Origin: Anticarsia gemmatalis
Taxonomy: Eukaryota; Arthropoda; Insecta; Lepidoptera; Erebidae
Direction: 5' to 3'
DNA: 64,000 nt
Assembly (NCBI RefSeq): GCF_050436995.1
Contig: NC_134763.1
Location: 4,030,001 to 4,094,000, forward strand
Within the stretch, counting starts at the first letter, position 1; each line of letters starts with the position of its first letter. Positions 27,301 to 42,300 of this stretch are shown one piece after another. Made by a program: the position numbers and the translations under genes. The notes below the pieces were generated by a model that saw only the letters and a list, made by a program, of their open reading frames with translations, did not search any database and was not told the origin of the DNA.

Positions 27301-30300
27301 CGTCAACGCAAAAGGAGCTGTGATTCAACAATCAAACAGCTGGTACAAATTGGAACAATGGCCTCAGTTGAAATAATGCAGTCCTTTAGTTTAGGGTAAG
27401 ACAAATATCTCCAAGGAGAAAACAAAGGCTGGCAGCGGGTGACAAATGGTACAGCACAGCTTTTCAAAGCAAACCCGAGGCGGGACAATATTCGACGCGA
27501 GAAAAAATACTGCATTTTGTTCCGTTCCGTTATTTATATTATGCAAAGAACTGGCTGCTTGGCTGTTCTCTTTTAAGTTTATTATTTGTCTTTTTACCAG
27601 AGCATAAAGAGGTTTATGTTTTATTTCAATTTCTTCCCAGACTTTTGTTGAATTAATCTAATTAAGTGCAAAATTTTAATGTAACATACCTTAAAATAGT
27701 ACTTATATTTTAATGATAATATTGCTTTCTATTTTAGTTACGACCGTAGTAGTGTAAAGAATTTAGATAAGGTCATAATCTTAGCCACTCGTGTGAATAA
27801 CCAAATAGGTGTAAAGTCATCGGAACGTGTTCGTTCACTTGCATATATCGAGGCGGGCGGAATTTTCTCCGACGAACAACGAAATATCAATCTAAACCGC
27901 TCCCCATAAAAAAGAACTATCTCCACCGCGCGCCACGTCAACTAACCCAAACTATTCGAGTGAAATATCTTTATTGAGGCAGCCATTTTATTTCGCTATT
28001 CCTTTACACCGGTCGAATTTATTAAAGAGCGATACACGGGGACATAATTTTTTATTGCGAAAACGACAATTTTCTTTGTTTAACTAACCGTCGCACATTT
28101 CCTCGTTCGTAATAAAACTGACCTTTTTTTTACGGTCGTGCAGACAATCGGGGATATAATGTGAATTTGTCGAGAAACCCCAACACCTAGCATTTGGATC
28201 GAATTTACCTTTTAGACGGATTCTCTCGGGAGAGTTGACGCTACGTATGGCAACTTTCGTCGATGCCCTTCGCTTAGTCGAAATGGGTTTGTGGTACATT
28301 TTTCAAGTAAAATACGGGTACTAATAAGTTTTATTTCAGAGAATAAAACATTTTTCTCGTTAGCGTTCTTTGTTATCAACCAGTACCTATTGGGGGAAAA
28401 TGAACGTTTTGTAGAATGTTGAGTTAATTAAGCTGTAATACGGGAAATATAATTAACTTCTTAATAATATACGGGATTATACGAAAAGGGAACCAACCGT
28501 GTGTTGTTACTTTGGTTGAATAAAAGCCCACAAACAAAAACCCGTCTGTCACAAAATTTGCATACACCTAAGTATCTTCAACGATCAATCGTTGGAAAAC
28601 CGCAATCTGACGTATATTTTTGTGTTTTTTATCAACATTGATTGATGCGCATTTCATGTCACATTTCCGTGGGATAAGGGATGAGGGTGATTTATTTGAA
28701 TAGAAAATTAATTGAGCATCAGCCTAATGAGGATTGGACAGTACCAGCCTTGAATGGACCCTTAACGGAAGGGCACGATGGGGTGTGTTTATGAAAAGAT
28801 CTATGAATGCAAACTCAAGAGGACAAGGGTCTTAAGAATACTTCAAAGTTTTTAAAAGGTTCCTATTACGGCTGCTAGTTTCACAGTGTTTAAGCGATTC
28901 TTTAAGAGTTTTATTGTGTTGGTATATTATAACGAACAATTTTACTAATTCGTTTTCTGATAATGGTCATTGTTTTTATAATAATTAAAAGGAGAGCGAG
29001 TATTCACTGCGTTCAATTTTCATTTGCCGGATTGAAGATATTTTAAAATATTTTTGTATAAACTTATTCATTTCTTTATATTATCTTAAGTTTATATTAA
29101 CGTGTCGTTTAAATCGAATGTTTATGGAATTATAAACAAGTTGTAACAATTAAAATATTGCTACGATTTTACGTGATAATTTTAATTTCCACAGTTTAAA
29201 GATTAAGCGTATAAATCGTACAAATCGTTGTCCAATCAAAAACCAAACTGTGACATCGTTTTGCCAATCACTCGCCCACTTTATGGATAAGTCCACGATA
29301 ACAAGACCTAACAGTCACCACAAAGCTTTGTAGCATTAGCAATCACTAGCAAAGAGCTAATTCCATTCTAACACGGAGTCAAAGCTGTGTTTATCGAATC
29401 ACAAATAGCCAATTACAGTATCAATCGATACTTATTACGCATTGGTATACGAATAGTGCATCTAATAATTGTAACTAGTACAAAACGCGGGGTGATTTGC
29501 GCAGTTTAGTGCGACTAAATATCGGGTATAGTCTGTGGACATGACCGCAAGCATTTGTGGGATTACCTGGCGTAGTTTGGCGAGCATCCAACCGTTACAC
29601 GACTTTTGCTGCCAGCTTGTGTGCCGATATAGGGCTACGTTTACATTGTGTGTGCAGCTTACATTTTCCGCTGTTATTGTCACTTTACCGTTTAGGTTTA
29701 CAGTTTTCGATGGAATCAAAACAGAGTATCAGAAGAGACGAATTATGGACGACGTTGTATAAACGGAATCCTATCTATAATAATAATATATCAGTGTAAA
29801 GAGCTTTTTTAATATTATTATTTTATTATTTGATGACCCAGCAATATATTGGAAAATTGCGAATTGCAAAATTAGGCACAGGTAAAACTAGGGCACTTTT
29901 TCCCACATAGTATCCCATCAGCAGGTATTATTTATTAAGTATACTCAGTAACGGTGAATGCACCGCATTAAAATATTAATAGGTAATTAAAATAGTGGTA
30001 TTTAAAAAACCGAGTACAGTTATTCAATAATTTCATTAAAAATAGTGAACGTTTTTATAAAATGTCATTGAATTTAATAAACACATTAAATAACGTCTAA
30101 AAATATACGAACATAAATTCAATATACTAACATCATAAGCTCTTAGAAGGCATAATCTTTTTGTAGACTGAATCATATTATCAGTACAGACGTGGGTAGA
30201 TACTGCTTTTCCTATCGGCATAATCCTCTAGCGACCTGAGGATTACCTCAACAACCAAAGCATCGAAAGATCTCGAAAAATATTATTTGAAAACGTTCAA

Positions 30301-33300
30301 AGGTTGTGGATGCGGCTTATTCTTTTCGTGCCTTTCGATTTAACTAGATTTAGTGGTTCCAATCTAGCGATTCTCGTGAAGTGATATTACTAGTGTGATA
30401 GATACAGATATCTTTTCGAAAGCCTTTCAATAGATTGTTATTGGTGAATTCTGAGATATGAATTTCAATTTAGAACATACGAATATTACTTAAAGTACTG
30501 AGAAAGTGTATAACTCTTTTGATGCTTTTATGAAGATTGAATAAACCATTGAAATTCACTGTCTGAATATCGAGTACTTTTACTCAATTCATCTTGAGCC
30601 GTACTTATAGTGCAGGTACTATAGTAATTACGGTCATTGGAGACGTGAAGGGGGTTAAATAAGAAATATGTAACGTGATGTGGCCAGGCTTATCGGGGGC
30701 TGGCAGTCACCCAAACGTTCGGCTCAGGAGCTTTGTGTCCTCTCGGGCTAGAGTTCCCACAACTTAATGTCTCTGTGCACGTAAAATGGGGCAAAATATG
30801 AAGGAAATATTTCCGCTAAGAAGTATTTGAATTTAGTCTTCCCTTAAAGTGTTTTATGGTGATAGAGAGAGGTGTGAGAGGACATTGACTTTAACCAATA
30901 GACACTGTTCATTACTTGGAATATGATGCTTTACGTACAAAAGTGGTTTTATTTCAAACAATAAACTACGCGTTTACGGACAAGCTCATGATTTTAACCT
31001 TATCCTGCTACAAGAACTATACATTTAACTATTCATCTTATCAGGAAACATAGTTCTGCTTACATATGCGACTAGCACATTAAATAGTGATTGACAGCAG
31101 CAAAATTATGCGTAGCGCACTCAACATGAGCAGTACCGTTATGTGAATTTAATATTACAAAACGTAAGTAAACATAAGCCCGGTATAAGAGCGGAACGTA
31201 AACACAAAACAATGATCCACGCGAACTTTATTACATCTAATAAACACCCTGAAATTCCACATAACAGTTTGATAACATTGACTTGTAAAACAATTTTGAT
31301 ACAAAGTCGAAATTTAATTTATGTAAAACGTCTTCTAAGTTAATATTCGAGACGGGAACGGTGAACTCTTTGCAATCATTATACTCACGGAAGGAGAGAC
31401 GTACAGTTGGTATAACGTAAAACAATAAATTGTAGAATATTTTATGTCAATTTGTACTTAGACACTTATACGATTTAATATGTCTTTATTGAAATTTTTG
31501 TCGTGCATAAATTTTAGATTATTGAGAGATTGATAAAGGTTTGTAAGTAGAAGGGTGTGTTTGTAGAAATAAAAGATAACGAAATGAGTTAGATTTGAAG
31601 AAGAAGATGATCTTTGGACTGTTAATTACAGTAGTTTTTACGGCTTTTATTGCCCGCGTAATTCAATAATGTACAGCAGTCGTCAGTCAAAAGAATTCTA
31701 GAAGAAGTAAAAAACTGTAAACAAAAGGTTACAAATGAAATCAAAATGCTGAATAAACAAACACGCCAAGAATGTCAGTAATTTTGACAAAATTCTTAGA
31801 AAATGGTTGGACTAAGACGTTTATAATTAATTCTAATGAAACGCGGAAGGAAAATTCGAGTGATTGACGGTGTAGCGGGTCCTGGCTGCAAATTAATTCC
31901 TACGAGGTGTCCCGGTGGACGTCCCTAATGTGGTGATCATCCAACACTAATCCCTTGCCTCCATGTACGAAACAACGTCGTTAATCGACTCAAATTATGA
32001 CCGTATTTTTATGGCTAAAGAGAATTCTATGGGGTGTTTATGTGTATTGAAAAAACCATTAGGGATATTACAGACAGCCACTGCTGTTTGCAAGACGCTG
32101 CCATTATTTTTGTGTGTTAAACTCTTAACTGCCGTAAAAGGCAAATAACTGGTCGTGAAATTTTCTTTTATGTGCATATATTACTAAGACAGCAACATAA
32201 AAAACACTAGGTGGTTCTTAACTATACGTTCTTTTAAGGTTTTACTCTTGTATCCTAAAATGTGAATGGTTTTTACCTTGCATTAAGACTTAAGAATACA
32301 AAAGCGGCTTTTTAGTGTAATATATTCAGAGACAATTGTTAGTGAAAAAGGAAATTCATGTTATAAAGATAAATATACCTTTTATACCAAAGCATCTTAC
32401 AGTCAAATGGACTGTGAAATCCGTTCAATCTCAATTATAATATCTATGGAATGTTCCAAGTTCTTAAGTCGAATTAATCACCGTAAAATGAAGTCAAAGT
32501 GACTCTTCATTAAGATACCTCTTTGTTTCGATAAAACTTTGTTCCTTGTACACAAAAATTTGATAAATAGGTATTTTTATAAAATGTAGGTTAAATTCTG
32601 ACGAAATTATCTAAAATGAACGAGGAGTATCTTAAATCTTTGTTAAAAGGTTAGCCTGTTTATTTTCATTAATAAACTGAAATCCTTTGATACAATTAGT
32701 ACAGCAATATGGTACAATATACGATACATCAATGAAAACGGGTCATTACAGAAATAAACCAACAGCTTTGTCGACTACTGAAATTGAGTCATTAAAGCCG
32801 TAATCGAAATCGATACACAAATCCTCATCATTACCACTGCGACACTGTCCAAATAAAACCCCGAAATAGGCTTACGATTATCTGAATATCTATAACAATA
32901 AGTATAACGAGACGACTACACTACCTTCTTACTTAGCGAGCACTTTATAAGGATTCGTAACGAAAATATCAGCTCCGTTCTGCGGATCTACTTAATTGCT
33001 TGATTAATTATTAGCAGGGGAGTTAGATGGGGTTAAAACGAGACGAGGGTCTTAGTCCCTTAGATCTACAGCCTACGACATCAATAAGCCTTAATTGGCG
33101 ACGACCATCACAGCTATTAGACTGGCCCAATTAGTGATATCGGTTCAAATCTGCGACGTGGCCTCTAACAAGTTTAGTTGGCGTTCGATTGGGTTAGGTC
33201 ACCGAAACTTTGCGAATTTGTGTATTGATTAAAGAGTAGGTCACGATCAAGGTTGAATGTTGCTTTTTATTTCAATTATTGGTATTGAATGGTTTGATTT

Positions 33301-36300
33301 ACGATTCATGTGTTCAAACAGCTGTCCCTATATTGATTGGCGGAGTGGTATTACCAATCAATGAAAGGATTTATTCGGGTTCGTCGATATACTTTTTGTT
33401 CTATGGTTAGTAAGTTCAAACATCGTGCCTAATGAGAAAAGTGATATGATTTGGAAGATTTAAGTAGAAAGTTTAAAGGTTTTCAACAAGGTTGCAAGAT
33501 TTTCAATTTAAAAATTTCCTTTTTATACATCACATAGTTATAGTTTTGTAATAAACATGGAAATTTATGGAACAACTTAACAACGTGGTACACCATATAA
33601 AAAAATGCCAAGTAGAGTGGGCTATATTTCCGTGGAACAGAGTTAAGTCAATCCCCCACGCAAGGTCCAATAAGCGCGTTACAATATTACGTTAGATACC
33701 AATTTGTATCAGCAAATGAAAGAAAAAATAAGGGTGTATTGAGGAAAATGGGGTGATTGTGACGCTCGTTAGGCATGGGATTGCAACCTGTTACCGTTTA
33801 TTGCAATCTTTACACCCTGTATTTTAATGTGTTACGTGTTCAACAGATTTGGGTTGTTCGCTTTAATTATTACCGAACTTGTACAATGAATACAAATTGT
33901 TATTTGGATTTTTGTGAAATGTATTAAGTTAAATATTTTTCCGGTGTTGGGTTAAATTATTTATAGGCATCATTCCAATGTAACAGTTATTAAAAAGCTA
34001 TATGAAAAGGACTAATAATGCTGTTTTAGAATAGGCAAAAATCAATCCTAAATTTTGTTATACCCTTCAAAAAAATCAACCCTCGGTCTGTTATAAAGAT
34101 CTTTTTACTTTATGCCTACATTTATGTAGACATTAAATACACAGTGTTGTAAAACTTACACCTGCACAGCTAAAAGCCTAAAGTGCTAAGTGCTTAATCT
34201 GCACTCAAAACTTCGAGGCATTTAATACGCACGATAAATACAAGTTAGAGATATCGGTTCATTTACAAAGTGTGCAATTACGTAGCTGAGGGCGCCACCA
34301 AATATGATGAATCGCTACTTTCTACCGAGTGGGGAGCCGACCCTCGTAGGATTACCAGAACTCAAGAGGGAATTTCAGGATTACAACATTTTGTATATTT
34401 TGTAGAGCGGATTTCGTGTGGAGTAGTTTGAATATCGGACGTCAGGTTAAGCTCTCTCTCTCTCTATTTTAAAACACACAAATCATTTGATTTTCAAGCA
34501 AAAACTAAGCTTGTAATATGCGATATAAAATCATTAAAAACAATACAGATTTTCATTGTAATTGTTATATTCTTATTATAATTGATACAATTGTATATAA
34601 TATGAAAATAAGCTCCATAAAGAAAAACGGGTCACTACTACAAAACAGAAAGCTAAACTACATTCACAAGAAACTAAAAAAGAAAACAAACAGACGAAAT
34701 CAATTATTGGCAGCCGTTCCAGTTTCGCAAAACTGCACCTAAGGACGAAAATCGGGACGATCCACGAGAATAAGTGTTAGTGGTAACATCAGTCCCTCCC
34801 TCGAATCGGCGACGTTCTTTATCCCTCCTTTGTTGATATTCGGCTGACCTACAAACACAGTTTCGATCCCTACGTACCCGAGACGTACCCAACAATAATA
34901 TTTTATGTACTTTTGAATTTGTAGATGAGTTCCTTTTAAGTAGGCCTTTTAGTAATAAGGAGTAATAAAAATAACAATGAACATCAATTTTTAGGGGTGT
35001 GAAAAACATTCGCGACTGAGTCGTGCGGAACGTGAATGAAGCTGAGTTTTTTTTGTAAAATTCATTGTTACATCTATTAAAAAGGATTTGGTAGTAATAC
35101 CTTCCGTTTAATCTAAAATTACTGCTCTGCGATTCGTTTTTTGGGTGGATATAAACGGAAATGTTTTAAAAGTGAAACCAGTGTGTTCGAATGTGTGTAT
35201 GCAGCCTATATGGCACAACTTTCCGATAGGCTAAATAAAGTTACATGGACCCCTATTCCGGAAGGGTTCGATATCGAAACAATAGTGGAGATCTAACATA
35301 GATACGTGATTTACTTTAGAGTATAACATATGCATAGCTAAGCGTCTATTTGTATTTGCTGGGGTTTTTAACATACTTTCCATGATACATCATCAATAAT
35401 AATACTTTTTTATGGAGTTATTTTTTAGTTATTTGCTTCCTAATTCCACAATTTAGAAACAAGCGAACAGTTGAAGACATATGACTAAAATATTAAAGAC
35501 ACATAAAACTTCTACGCATAATATAAAATTACTTTTGCTTTTCTCTAGTTTTTGAACACATGTTGAGCCACGGTGTTGAACACAACATTACCCGCAGAGA
35601 GAATGGAAGCAGTGAATTTATTTCACCGACGTTGCTCCCGCTGCGTGACGCGATAGAAATAAGATCCCGGATATGAAACACTCAGGCCTTTTAGTGTTTG
35701 TGTTACGTACCTTCCTGAGAATCCCACTGAGCCTTAGGAGTGAGCATTCGTTCCATGTATGCTTACATTTAAATGTTTTATATCGATAAAGTATACTGGA
35801 TACAAAATGTTCAGCGTTAGAAAAATTTAGCAAAAGGTAAACTGTTATGTGCATGGTTTATATCGGTAATTCGTTTAATTCGTTTAGGTAGACAGAGCCT
35901 ATGAAATGATCAACTATTGTTTTGTTTTATAATCCTCTTCACCCAAAAGCGATTCTAACTCGACTTCTGAAAATCTACTTAACATAGCTTGTATTTTGTT
36001 TGATTTGAAGCTTAGAATTAAAATTGCAATTCTTCGAAATGTTCGGTTAATTTAGTTTAAAGTATTTTGCTAATATGAAATAATTCACAGAGCCATTATT
36101 ACAGGAATAGCAAACTAAATTGTCTGCTAAAAGCTCGAGGATTACGTAGTTCAGAATGAAAATTGAAAGAAAATTGTTTAACATTTAGTTTATGAGTCAC
36201 CGCTTTTTTAGAAATAAATAGGTTTTAAACAGGTTTACTAGGAATTGTGAATTTTTTTTATTTCAAAAGTAATTTTATTTCTTTAGCTCTTTACTTGGTT

Positions 36301-39300
36301 ATTTGCTTTTGCGTATCTATTTGTTAAATTTTATAATCAAATACCTTTGGCTCGTTATGATGTCAATGGACAACATGGCAACTACGTAAATACAAATAAT
36401 GAAGATTGGCAATATTGAGTTTTATAATAACATATTTTATATTCTCAAAAAGTAACCTGTCAAACAAACATACAATGATTACACGTGTATTTAGTTACAC
36501 GTGCCTACTCTTTCGTTATTTAAAACATAGAACTGACGAAGTGTAGTTTTGTGATTAGTTTTCGGGCGGGCGCAGTAAGTGCCAATTAGGAGTGTTTACT
36601 AGTGTCTTCATTGGTAAATATTTACCGGCTTGTTACCTAACTACGTGCCAACGATCTCACCAATAAAACAGAGAATTTTCCTAAAGAATATTTTAGTTTA
36701 TCGAACGAACGTCTCGATATTTCATAAAATAAGGATTCCTCTGTTATAGCGAATAGTTCAGTTATTACAGATTTATTTTATACAGAAATTCCTCTTTCGA
36801 GCACCACTCGACATGGAAACTGATTGTGTTTTCGTTATTATCTTGACTTTTGAAGATAGTTTTCGAAGGGTAAATAGATAAGCCGAGCACGTGTAGAAAT
36901 CATTTACTTAATTTAAAAAATGAGAAGAATTTTAACAATTAATTTGATTAGAAAATCGAATAATAACGTTGTCCGTATCTATATGAGAACAATAATGTAA
37001 TATTCTATCGCAACGTTCTATTTGCCTAACGAAATGAATTCTTTCACCGAGATATGGGAAAGAGAAAATGTAGCACTAAAACTATAAGCTTGGTTATTTA
37101 CGAGCAAGACACAGTACAAGGCAAATGAGCGAGAGTGTGATCCTTTGTAACGTGGGAGACAAATAGAGGCAATCGCCACGGTCCATCGGTCTTTATGAGC
37201 CGGAAACTAGCCGGAACACAGACACGTTTGTATGACGCACTCTATACACTTTTATTTTATGAACAATATATCACGCTTTTGTTTCAGTCTTTTTGTCGTA
37301 TACAACAATTATTTGTTGGTGGCTTTACTGGTTACAGTTGTAGAGAAAGTGATTGTGGGTAAGGATTTTTTCAACAGTACTACACTACAAACTATTGGAA
37401 ATTCTACCGTTAGTTTGTAAAATAATCTAGATCCTGTAAATTTATTTCACAATACAGATTTATTAAACGTCAAACACACCACACATTCGGTGCGTTAGTA
37501 TTAAAGGTTCGTGTTTGCGTTACCGAAGCCTGGCTTGAATAAGAGTAAGTTCATCTATAGAATTGGTAAAAGATCCCCGTCTAACCTTTTAAGAATATAA
37601 AACGATGTTACTTTAATCTAATGGCGACGTTCTATATCAAAAACTACCACTATTCAAAGTAAAATAGCACTTGAAAGCGACATAAGTAGCATTTCGTTTG
37701 TCATTCAAGTTCAGACTCTTTACTGAATGCAGTGCACTATGCCACGGTACGGTAAAGAGAGATAACCTTCCTACAAATTCAACGCTCTTTGACTGAAATA
37801 CGGGGAAAGATTCAAGAAGTCCATGACGCTTTTTAGACTAGACGAAAAGGCAAGACTTTTGGATTCCCTAACTGCGATATTTGCGTTTACGAACCGTGAT
37901 CGGACTAATTAACTAATGTTTTCTTTATAAATATAATAATAGATAAGCATCATATTATTCTCTACAATAAAATAAGTGAGCCAGTCGACTACTAATTATA
38001 TTTTCTGTACCACATTTGCATGTATAACTTATTGTGTAAGTGATCGACATCATTCCTATACGTTCATCAACCGTAAAAACGAGTCTTCAACATTGTAAAC
38101 TAATGTACATCATTTTATTATACGACCTTACAGAATCATACCTGACTTATCAAAATATTCTCTACAATGTAAAGTTTACTTACTTGACACTGTTGCGGCC
38201 CCTGCCTGTTAGGTGAGGCGGGTTTCGGTCGGACTTTCTTGGCAGAGAGTGGTGGTCGCGAGTCCAGCCCCGTCACCGCCACTGACACCGTTGTGATTGG
38301 CACCACGCCACTTGATGATGATGACGTTGTACTACACTCTGCAACAAAACAGTTCGGTGTAAATACACACAAAGAATCAGTGATAAGTTTCCCGCTTAAC
38401 ACCGCATGTTGTCGGACAATCTATAATTACGAAATAGTTTTAAACATAACCCGATGCATTCATTTGAGCTCCATGAAAATAACTCCAATCCACAAAAATG
38501 GCTTTTTGATTATAGCTCGCATCACGCATACTAGCTTTTAATAAAAGCGATGCAAACAAATTCGTTGAAAATACCGCTAGCATTAATTTTGTTTGACAAA
38601 GAGCTTCATCAGTTATTGGTAAACTCAAATATAATCGGTACATTTTGCGGCGCAATATTTACACAAAATATTGTGGTGCATCCCACTGTGATGGTGTATT
38701 GCAAAAGTCAAAGGATTCTGTTTGTATTTGCAATGCTCAATGGTAAATTGGTTTCGGGATTTCGTGTCATTTATCCGAAACGTTTAAAAATACTCTGTAG
38801 TTTTAAAAGCTTTATTTTTATTTATAAAGCCAATTCACCGACTTGCTCAACAACATCTCGTGCGAAGTTCTTGTAAATAAAATGGATTCTTGACAGAAGA
38901 AAAACTGTCTGTCGGATATTTGTTGAGGTTGTAAGTGATGACGTCACACTCTGCCGCTCTGTCCCGGACTACCGTCCTCAGCGTTTCAATTCATAATTTT
39001 GGTTCGCTCCTAATTTCCAACGTTCGATATTAATTTAGAGCGAGCCGAAAGCAAACAAGAGCCTCCAAAATGTACGGCCGGCAAAATTCAGAGTTATTTC
39101 TCCTTTTTCACGCGCAGGAAAAACTGTTGAATTAGGCGAAAGTAAAGATTGTTTGGGCAAAGGATCAATTTTGGGAAACTCGAAATATAAGCTGTTCACG
39201 AACAATCTAATTTTGTTGGATTTTTCATTTATCAGCGCGTGCATTTAGCTCGCGGCTTAAAGATTCGTGAACGTGTATTTACCCGATCTATGTTGTGAAT

Positions 39301-42300
39301 TTTTGTCTTTATTAAAGATCGTTATTCGCAAACCCGAATTCTTTGAATTTCAAAAGAAAACGGCCCGTTATTCAAATTCTCAATCATCATTAATCAATGC
39401 CTAACAATAATCTATTCTTTTCACTTCAAATCATTTCTCGGAAGCCATGTTTTTTTGCCATGTTCACAAGTTTTTTTTTTCTCTTAATTTGGTGAGATTA
39501 AAAGAGAATACCAAAATAATAGGATTTAAATTTTATTTTCTTTTATAATATATCACCTATTCTAATTCCATTCTTTTTGAACTAAAACAATTCACACGAT
39601 GACAGCATTTGTGCTGGTGTGTACATATTAATGTTGATTAATACACAGTAAATTATCAGTGTACTGAAGGGTCTGTGTTCACACTCGACTGTTCCCCCAC
39701 GCCAGATACAATTGACGTTTACGGCTGAATTAACTGTTTAATCACAGTAATTGTCTTTCAGTGAATGCGTATTCACTGATGGCAGATAGAGATTACAGGT
39801 AGCGACAGTGCGCGTCAATGCACACACGTCGTGTCTCATATCCTGACTTTGCCTATTGTGTGTTGGAGTACGTAGGTACGGAAGATCCACTGAAGGCGAT
39901 AGCTATCGGGTACAATAACGTTTGGATTCAGAGGGCGAGTCAAACGGGACGCCGCTCATACAGATCCGTATTGATTCCGTCGCTTCGCCATCTGATGGGA
40001 TGTTCTTTGTCACTCGGCAGACCCCATTACTTTGTTTATGTTTGCGCAGACCGCATATCCGTCTCGGCCGGCCGATGCCCACTAATGGAACCGAAGAAAA
40101 ATGATTCCCGATCTTTTTCACGAGGGAACCTGTGCGGAAAGATATATAAGTAACAAAGTGGTCGCTTTTCAGCGATCCGTGTGATGAATAGGTAATGTCG
40201 TCGAAGAAAAAAGACGTCGTTCCACTCAAGGGTAAGCTCGCTAGACCCATTTAATTATGTTAGCTTTTATACGCACACTCGCGATTTTATGTTTACTTAA
40301 TGTCTGGCACTGAAATTGGAAGAAATATGAGTCTTTAATTTTTTAATAACTTGATACAAAATATTTAGTAGGTTTAATAATACAAAAAAGCTAGGGAAAA
40401 GTGACGCTTGTAGTGCCTCACGTTGATGTTAAAAGCAAGACCTATTATTTATTTTTTTATAATAAGATGATAATGGAACATAATAGTGTACGCGAGGCCG
40501 CGAGATAGGCCTCCCTTGAAACTCGTATTAAGCATTATTGTACGCGCTGTAATACCCACATTATGTAAACTACGTTAGTTCAGCCTTCAATGTTCGGCTC
40601 GTGTGTTCACTTAGTGCAATCCCAAGTAGCGGTAATAGCTTTAACTTTGTTGAATCGATCATAAATATTAAATAGTTCTATTCATAAATAACACACATTG
40701 TCAACTCTGATTTTGCTGATAGAACAAACCCTTTAGAATAACTGTTGAAAACTGACAATAAATGTGAAAAAGAATTCCAATTTTTGACCGTGAGTGACAT
40801 CGCTTAACCTCGTGTAAAAATAAGATTACATTTGTACAACTTCTTTAAGCGTGGGTGTAAAGCGGACACACTGTTCAATCTCAGGTCACTCCCGGAAATA
40901 TTTTTTTGTATTCAATTGAGTAACGTTTCTAAGAATTATTGCGTTCTGATTTCTGTATTTTCCTGTCCTATTTATCTTCGCTCAAAATATTTTGAGAGTC
41001 ACACATTGAAGGTCGTTTCCGGGCGGAGGAAATGAATTTAATAATTGTTTGTAAGCTTATAATGTAGTGTCATTGGAGTGACAGGTGTATCATCCGATGT
41101 ATTATTTCACCAACATTGTTGTGTCACTGCAAAATTCATAAAGTTTTATATTTTTCTTTTTTGAAATAACAATATAAACATGCATCAAGCTAGTAGAACG
41201 TTTTAAAGTGGGTTTAATATTTTCAAAAAGCACATCAGCTACCATAATGTAATAGAAAAGTATCACAAGAGGCGGAACCTCGAGAACTAAGCGCTTTTAA
41301 ACTTCATAGCGAAAATGTCTCACCTATTCATTTTTCAATAACGTCGTACAGGCTTTAGTCACAAAGCGTAGGATAGCACTTAGTGTTTTATTGCCCCGTG
41401 TTTACATCAAGTGAGTTCCTTTTCACTTATTTTATGAGGCTGTTAAAGTTGGATGAGTTAATAAGAGCGTTCCCCCGAGGCTCCGGCTTGGCCCCGGGTT
41501 GGCCTCGCGCTGGCCCGCGTTTGGACTAAGTCCCTCAAAGCCCACATTACGTGTTGAACCGTTTCGTCTTTGGTTTAGCGAGCACGATGGACTTAACGAA
41601 ATTTCTTTACGCCATTTATGGAGTGAAACATTACTGCCATTATGGAAGAAATTGTTTTGTCACTTGCGGTTACTGAGTTTAGAATTGCGGTGTAATTTAA
41701 ACGGGTTTTTACTGTCGTGATTTTTACGAATTAGTGTCTATAAAATATTGTCAAGGAAACACTAAAGATATTCATGTCACGTTTTGAAACGCACCTAGAC
41801 CGATACTGATATAAATGCGTATATCAATAGCTATATTGAGAGAAAACAATGCAACCCTTTCTTTTCAGTTCTGTTAAAAATCTTTAAAGGGACTTCTGGA
41901 TAAACGTAGATTGATGTCCCTAATAACCTCACCGCTTCCCGACGCCAGCGGGCAAAAAAGGACAGACAAACAAACGACGCGGACACCTATCGAAATTTCA
42001 CAGTTATTTATTACGCTTTCTATGGTATTGCTGCATAAAAAGGCGTTTACGATTCGTCATAAAATTGTCTCAGAGCCAAAAATGGCAGACAAAGGAGTGA
42101 ATAAACGTTGAGATTGGAAAATTATTCATATTGGTGACACGGTCGCGGCGCGCCCCGGGCGCCCCGGTCGCGGCCGTCCCTTCTTTGCGTGTATCTATCG
42201 AGAAATTGATGGATATTTCTACAAATGCTTAGAAATTTATTACGGACACAAACCTTTTTTTATCATTTTGTTTTGCAACTATCTGTAAAGATTTTGTTTA

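Larger units (their letters stand above)
16407..38183 (-). other. 21.8-kb intron splitting zinc finger 1
   Basis: Lies between the two zinc-binding cysteines of finger 1. I found a 250-bp dispersed repeat at its 5'-most genomic end (16459-16711), three hairpin repeats (17819-17956), a possible third diverged repeat copy near 20620-20725, a LINE remnant near 22380-22480 and a 120-bp-spaced duplication near 23400-23540. From about 24 to 38 kb I see only AT-rich sequence with scattered GC-richer patches and no gene. Confidence 0.78.

Noticed and set aside
34450..34464. CT-repeat as a notable microsatellite
   Set aside because: Only about seven dinucleotide units; ordinary.
38550..38876. Plus-strand open frame of 108 codons
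   Set aside because: Hydrophobic AT-driven composition, no domain, no splice or promoter context; inside the intron of the minus-strand gene.
39818..40250. Overlapping open frames of 111 codons (plus) and 115 codons (minus)
   Set aside because: They run antisense over the same GC-richer patch, match no family I know, and the minus frame starts inside the candidate plus-strand intron. Low stop density from base composition explains them.
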